This document shows positions 60,331 through 64,000 of a stretch of 64,000 nucleotides of DNA, in pieces (the first letter of the stretch is position 1; every line of letters starts with the position of its first letter). Made by a program: the position numbers and the translations under genes. Source of the DNA: Deltaproteobacteria bacterium (GTDB taxonomy: Bacteria > Myxococcota > Kuafuiibacteriia > Kuafuiibacteriales > Kuafuiibacteriaceae); NCBI GenBank assembly GCA_016703535.1, contig JADJBV010000001.1, positions 6,624,001-6,688,000 of the forward strand, written 5' to 3'. The notes under the pieces were generated by a model. It was given only the letters and a program-made list of their open reading frames with translations, was not told the DNA's origin and did not search any database.

Positions 60331-61098
60331 TCACGCGGTTCGGGCGCGAGCGATGGCACCACCGGCGATCAAGAGCACAAACGCCAAGTCGAGGTCCGTG
60401 GCACTTCGGGCCCGGCGGGGACTCACGCAGGTGCAGCCCTGCTCCGCACAACCTTCGGCCGACCGCGCCGATGAGAGGCCAGCGGCATCGACCCATCGAA
60501 CGGTCACACATTGGGGCCCATCACCCTGGGGCACGATGCCGAACGCAGCGCCCGTGGGCTGGTCTGCCCTCAACTCGGCCGGGGGCAACCACGCGCCCAC
60601 GACGAGATCCCCTTGCTCTACCACCGCCATCACGCCGTCTTGCGGCCGGTCCGTATAGACGGACAACCGCGCGCTCCTGTTGTCGACGGTGTAGAACTCG
60701 ACCAGCGGCGCGCTGGGGACCTCGGGTGCCTGGGTGTCCTCAGCTTCGTTGACGGTGACGGTCCGGGTCTCGGGCGGCCAGCCCTGTCGCGTGGTGAGGA
60801 GGTAGGTCAGCGAACCCGGTTGAACTTCCGGTGGTCGTGCGACCAGGACCCGGTGCACGAGCTCATAGGACCACGACGCTCCGCCCGTACTCGTGGGTAC
60901 ATAGATCGACGGATCATCGAAGTACCCGACCTCGACGAAGACAACGCCGTTCTTCGGCATCGCCCCGTCATCCTCGGGCGCAACCTGGGTGACATAGTTC
61001 TCCACCCGGGTTCCGGCAACATCGGCGGGTCCGACCAGCGCGCCCCCCAGGACCAACGCGCCGATGCGCTGCCAAGAACGAAGCATGACCGCCTTCAT
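60331..61098 (-). CDS. Secreted protein with C-terminal Cys-rich membrane tail
   Basis: 255 residues from ATG 61098 (ATG 61086 also possible). A signal sequence (LRSWQRIGALVLGGALVGPADVAG) starts it. The body has PEVPSAPLVEFYTVDNRSARLSVYT and QCVTVRWVDAAGLSS, beta-sandwich-like strands. The end (EGCAEQGCTCVSPRRAR then DLDLAFVLLIAGGAIARAR) has a cysteine cluster, a hydrophobic helix and a final basic residue, like a degenerate MYXO-CTERM sorting signal. Its stop is one base from the convergent Kelch-like gene. Function unknown. Confidence 0.6.
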   Translation of the reverse strand: MKAVMLRSWQRIGALVLGGALVGPADVAGTRVENYVTQVAPEDDGAMPKNGVVFVEVGYFDDPSIYVPTSTGGASWSYELVHRVLVARPPEVQPGSLTYLLTTRQGWPPETRTVTVNEAEDTQAPEVPSAPLVEFYTVDNRSARLSVYTDRPQDGVMAVVEQGDLVVGAWLPPAELRADQPTGAAFGIVPQGDGPQCVTVRWVDAAGLSSARSAEGCAEQGCTCVSPRRARSATDLDLAFVLLIAGGAIARARTA

Positions 61099-61174
61099 CC
61101 AACGCCGGTTGGCCGAAGTCTCTACGAAGAAGGTCGGCCTATCCGACAAGGGGGTAGCACCGCCTCCATCCACC

Positions 61175-61379
61175 CCACGAGTTCACCCGAGTCCTGCGCG
61201 GGACCTTCGACGACCAAGGCGCCCTCACCTTCGTCACCCTACCCGAGGGGCCAATCGTCCCTCGAGCCCACGTGCACCAAGCCCCGGTGCACGACGGTCG
61301 CCTGTACCTGGTCGGTGGCCATCAACACGCGGACAACCGCGCCTTTGGCAACGTCGAGGTGGTCACGTTGACCCCTCCG
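61175..61379 (+). pseudogene. Duplicated 3' fragment of the Kelch-like gene
   Basis: This stretch repeats bases 60122-60329, the last propeller blade, with long identical runs (for example the shared GTGCACGACGGTCGCCTGTA and CCCGAGGGGCCAATCGTCCC). The copy lacks the original stop codon and its start, so it is not a gene. It lies beyond the intervening secreted-protein gene, in the same orientation as the parent. The remaining gap to 61508 holds no gene. Confidence 0.85.
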
Positions 61380-61508
61380 CAAATGAGGTGGGCGCGGGCC
61401 GGGTGTTCTATTGAGTGGATCCTACGCTGGATCCCGTCATGGGGCCGGAGTCGCGAGTGAATCGTCGGGGGTGATCTCGACCGGGGAAGGGCCCCCGAGT
61501 AACCTCCG

Positions 61509-62162
61509 ATGGTGCGCCTGGTCGCGGTCGCCGACACCCATCTCTTTCACGAAGGTTGGGCGGTGCCCGAGGGCGACATCTTCCTGCACGCGGGGGACCT
61601 TTGCCGGCGCGGCACCGCCGAGGAGCTCATGGCGGCGGCGGCCTGGATCCGCGGCCTGCCCCACCGACACAAGGTGATCGTCGCCGGGAACCACGACTTC
61701 CTCTTTCAGGAGGATCCGGAGGCGGCTCGGTCGATCCTCGGGCCGGAGCTGATCTACCTGGAGGATCAGACCACGACCGTCGCGGGGCTACGGATCCACG
61801 GGAGCCCTTGGCAGCCCGAGTTCGGGGGGTGGGCCTTCAACCTCCCTCGGGGCGCGCCGCTGGCCGAGCGCTGGGCGCTGATCCCCGAGGGACTGGATGT
61901 GTTGATCACCCACAGTCCACCGCTGGGCTACGGCGACACCGTACACGACGATGAACACGTGGGCTGCGCAGAACTCTTGCGGCGGATCCGAGAGGTGAAG
62001 CCGCGGCTTCATCTGTTCGGGCACATCCACCAAGACGGTGGGCTGTGGCTCGACCAGGGGACGTCGGTGGTCAACGTGACCTGCTGGGATGGGGAACGAG
62101 GGGCCACCGTCATCGACGTGACCCCGGATCGAATCATCCCGGTGGTGATCCCTCCGCGATAA
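61509..62162 (+). CDS. Calcineurin-like metallophosphoesterase
   Basis: A 217-residue phosphoesterase. It has VAVADTHL, HAGDLCRRG, VAGNHDFLF, ITHSPPLGYGD and LFGHIHQDGG, which give the five metal-binding motifs of the family in order, close to the MPPED/UPF0046 group. All catalytic His, Asp and Asn residues are present. No signal peptide. Substrate is unknown. Confidence 0.87.
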   Translation: MVRLVAVADTHLFHEGWAVPEGDIFLHAGDLCRRGTAEELMAAAAWIRGLPHRHKVIVAGNHDFLFQEDPEAARSILGPELIYLEDQTTTVAGLRIHGSPWQPEFGGWAFNLPRGAPLAERWALIPEGLDVLITHSPPLGYGDTVHDDEHVGCAELLRRIREVKPRLHLFGHIHQDGGLWLDQGTSVVNVTCWDGERGATVIDVTPDRIIPVVIPPR

Positions 62163-62251
62163 GTTCGGCCCCTCAACTCACCCAGCCCGGGGTCATCGGA
62201 CGGGCTCGGTGGTTTGACGGCGCCCAGGACCTCCGGCATCGTGATCGTCCG

Positions 62252-63274
62252 ATGCTCAAGCCTACTCTTCCTTGGGTTCTACTCTCCGCGACGATGGTGG
62301 TCCCGGGGGTCGCGCAGGCGCAGAGCTTCGTCGACTGGATCGACGTCGATACGACGCTGGGGACGGCGACCGGAACTCTGGCAGGCGCTCAGGTCACGAT
62401 CAGCGGACCCTGCGGGATCCCGGGACCGGTGGCTTGTGGCATCTATGACGCAGGGGGAGAGGCCGGCGGGTACACGGGCTTCGGCGATGCGGCGCTGTTC
62501 GCGACGCCGGTGGTGAACACCGACTATGTCGGCTTCGTCGGTGGGTTCGGGAACAATCCGCCGCTGGTCTATGACGTCTCGTTCAGCGCGCCGGTGACCG
62601 ATCCGGTGATCCTGATCGAGAACTTGGCTTCGACGTTGGTGTTCACGCTCCCGCCCGGGGCCACGCTCTCGCGCTTGAGCGGCGATCCGACGATCGACAA
62701 TCGAACCTTCACCGTCACGGGCACGACCGTGGTCGGGACCTTGGTCGACTGTCCCCAACCTTGTCGGGTCGACGCGGCCGGTGAGCTCCAGATCAACGGC
62801 ACGGTGACCGGCTTCTCGTTCACGGCCCGCTACGACGTCGCCGGCAGCCCCGGCAACCTGGTCGACGGCATCAACCTCCAGCTCGGGGGCACCGTCCTGC
62901 CGCCACCGGTCGACGCCGGCGTCAGCGAAGACGCGAGCCCCGACGCCGCGGAGCCCGACGCCGACGAGCCCGACGCAGGAGAGCCCGAAGACGGCGGGCT
63001 GATCGCCGACTCGGGATCGCCGGACTCGGGGCCCCCGGCCGACTCCGGCAACGTCGACTCCGGCAGCGTCGACACCGGCGCGAGCGACAGCGGGTCACCT
63101 CGGCCCGACGCCGGGTTCCGGCCCGACACTGGCGCCCCGATTAACAACGACGCCGGGGTCACCACCGAAGAGGATGAAGGCTGCGGCTGCTCGTCCACGC
63201 GCTCGCCCGGTGGCGCCTGGGCCAACTTGGCGTTGCCGTTCCTGGTGTGGTCGCTCCGCCGAAGGAGGCGTTGA
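62252..63274 (+). CDS. Secreted protein with MYXO-CTERM-type sorting tail
   Basis: 340 residues from ATG 62252. The first 23 residues are a signal peptide (LLSATMVVPGVAQAQ). Residues 25-215 form a beta-rich domain with the strand pattern of PEP-CTERM or choice-of-anchor proteins. Residues 218-305 are a low-complexity DAGE/DSGSPDSG linker. The tail GCGCSSTRSPGGAWANLALPFLVWSLRRRRR has the Cys motif, hydrophobic segment and arginines of the MYXO-CTERM domain, which is processed in Myxococcota for outer surface anchoring. This is one of the best clues to the host group. Confidence 0.8.
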   Translation: MLKPTLPWVLLSATMVVPGVAQAQSFVDWIDVDTTLGTATGTLAGAQVTISGPCGIPGPVACGIYDAGGEAGGYTGFGDAALFATPVVNTDYVGFVGGFGNNPPLVYDVSFSAPVTDPVILIENLASTLVFTLPPGATLSRLSGDPTIDNRTFTVTGTTVVGTLVDCPQPCRVDAAGELQINGTVTGFSFTARYDVAGSPGNLVDGINLQLGGTVLPPPVDAGVSEDASPDAAEPDADEPDAGEPEDGGLIADSGSPDSGPPADSGNVDSGSVDTGASDSGSPRPDAGFRPDTGAPINNDAGVTTEEDEGCGCSSTRSPGGAWANLALPFLVWSLRRRRR

Positions 63275-63294
63275 GCGACGCCGCGGCCGCCGGC

Positions 63295-64000
63295 TCAGTG
63301 GAATTCGCGCTGGATCCCGGTCATGGGGCCGGGTTGGTAGTGGCGCATGAAGAAGTCGAGGTTTTTGGCCAGGGTGGCCCGCAGATCGTTGGGCATCACG
63401 ATCTCGCTGATGGAGCCCAAGGACAACGCCTCCCTGGGGTTCATCAACTCCTTCTCGTAACGTTGGGTCAGGGCCGCTTCTTCAGCCTTGACCCAAGACT
63501 TGACCTCGAGCTCGGCCTCTTTGCGGGCGGCTTCGGGGGCCATGCCGGCCTCGATTCGAACCTTGATCGCCGCCTCCAACTTCAGCGGCACCGCGGCGCG
63601 CATCTTCCGGACCTCGTCCTTGTAGACGAACTCTTTGCCGGCGGGGCCCATCACCGCCACTCGAGTCGTGGGGAGGGCGATGACCAGATCGGCGCCGGTC
63701 GAGTAGTTGTTGAAGCTGGCGTAGGCGCCGCCGTAGGCGTTGCGGAGCAGGACCAAAAAGCGCGGGGTGCGGACGTCGATGATCGCGTCGAGCATGGCCC
63801 GGCCGGCCTGCACGATGCCCATCGACTCTTGTTCTTTGCCGGGGAGGAAGCCGGTGGTGTCCTCCAGGAAAAACATCGGGATGTTGTAGACGTTGCAGAA
63901 GCGGATGAAGCGGGCGTTTTTGTAGGCCGCGGCGACGTCGATCTGGCCGGAGTGGTGGGCGCTGTTGTTGGCGATGAAGCCGACCACGTGGCCGCCGACC
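63295..64000 (-). CDS. Acyl-CoA carboxylase carboxyltransferase subunit, C-terminal part
   Basis: Partial: the 5' end is outside the window. Residues visible include NNSAHHSGQIDVAAAYKNARFIRFCNVYNIP, FLEDTTGFLPGKEQE, RNAYGGAYASFNNYSTGADLV (the oxyanion-hole glycines) and a helical C-terminal tail. This is the carboxyl-transferase beta chain of methylcrotonyl-, propionyl- or geranyl-CoA carboxylases. It could be the partner of the biotin carboxylase chain at 45038, although 15 kb separates them. Confidence 0.88.
   Translation of the reverse strand, partial: VGGHVVGFIANNSAHHSGQIDVAAAYKNARFIRFCNVYNIPMFFLEDTTGFLPGKEQESMGIVQAGRAMLDAIIDVRTPRFLVLLRNAYGGAYASFNNYSTGADLVIALPTTRVAVMGPAGKEFVYKDEVRKMRAAVPLKLEAAIKVRIEAGMAPEAARKEAELEVKSWVKAEEAALTQRYEKELMNPREALSLGSISEIVMPNDLRATLAKNLDFFMRHYQPGPMTGIQREFH

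Noticed and set aside
1..64000. tRNA, rRNA or CRISPR elements
   Set aside because: No cloverleaf, ribosomal or repeat-spacer pattern was seen on either strand by reading; a dedicated search could still find a short one.

Overview
The window comes from a high-GC, densely coding genome, most likely a myxobacterium-like member of the Myxococcota. The signs are a MYXO-CTERM-type tail on a secreted protein, many lipoproteins with Asp/Ala/Gly linkers after the lipid cysteine, an AgmX/PglI-type C-terminal domain, Roadblock/LC7 proteins next to a degenerate kinase, and an ECF42-type sigma factor with its DGPF partner. GTG and TTG starts and GTGA overlaps are common. No rRNA, tRNA or CRISPR array was found. 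The organism assignment is inference from gene content.

Layout. 1-6.1 kb: end of an ECF sigma factor plus its zinc anti-sigma factor, then three glycosyltransferases and a beta-helix lipoprotein. 6.2-13.0 kb: radA (carrying two homopolymer frameshifts), envelope proteins, an M13 metallopeptidase, a phosphatase fused to an FmdE-like domain, and a membrane protein. 13.1-21.0 kb: one long co-oriented run: Rieske oxygenase, HAD phosphatase, ParA-like ATPase, two Roadblock proteins, a tandem V4R protein and a membrane pseudokinase. 21.1-33.6 kb: a MITE-like inverted repeat, malic enzyme, a rhodanese/cysteine desulfurase/persulfide dioxygenase triple fusion, an HTH-EgtD-like methyltransferase, lipoproteins, a metallo-beta-lactamase-fold hydrolase, an ATP-grasp enzyme and a catalase-related protein.

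33.9-38.4 kb is a foreign-looking island: a retron-type reverse transcriptase with a very long N-terminal extension, a PtuA-like ATPase and a PtuB-like HNH nuclease, all on the minus strand. Between the reverse transcriptase and the ATPase lies a compact structured RNA candidate bounded by a perfect 10-bp inverted repeat and followed at once by a strong intrinsic terminator. This looks like an msr-msd in an unusual position. A decayed IS630-type transposase flanks the island on the right.

39.4-64 kb: an aminotransferase/YkgJ/methyltransferase/cytochrome-monooxygenase operon, a DmeF-like metal exporter, a biotin carboxylase with a biotinyl domain, a TfoX-N protein, a GH94/glycoamylase-like enzyme without a glycosyltransferase domain, an M23 lipoprotein, the ECF42/DGPF pair, a MocR regulator, a Kelch-like lipoprotein with a duplicated 3' fragment, a metallophosphatase, the MYXO-CTERM protein and the end of an acyl-CoA carboxyltransferase.

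A second unexpected signal runs through the whole window: at least twelve exact copies of the palindrome GCAAG-N4-CTTGC, all inside genes and none in the retron island, where chance predicts well under one.
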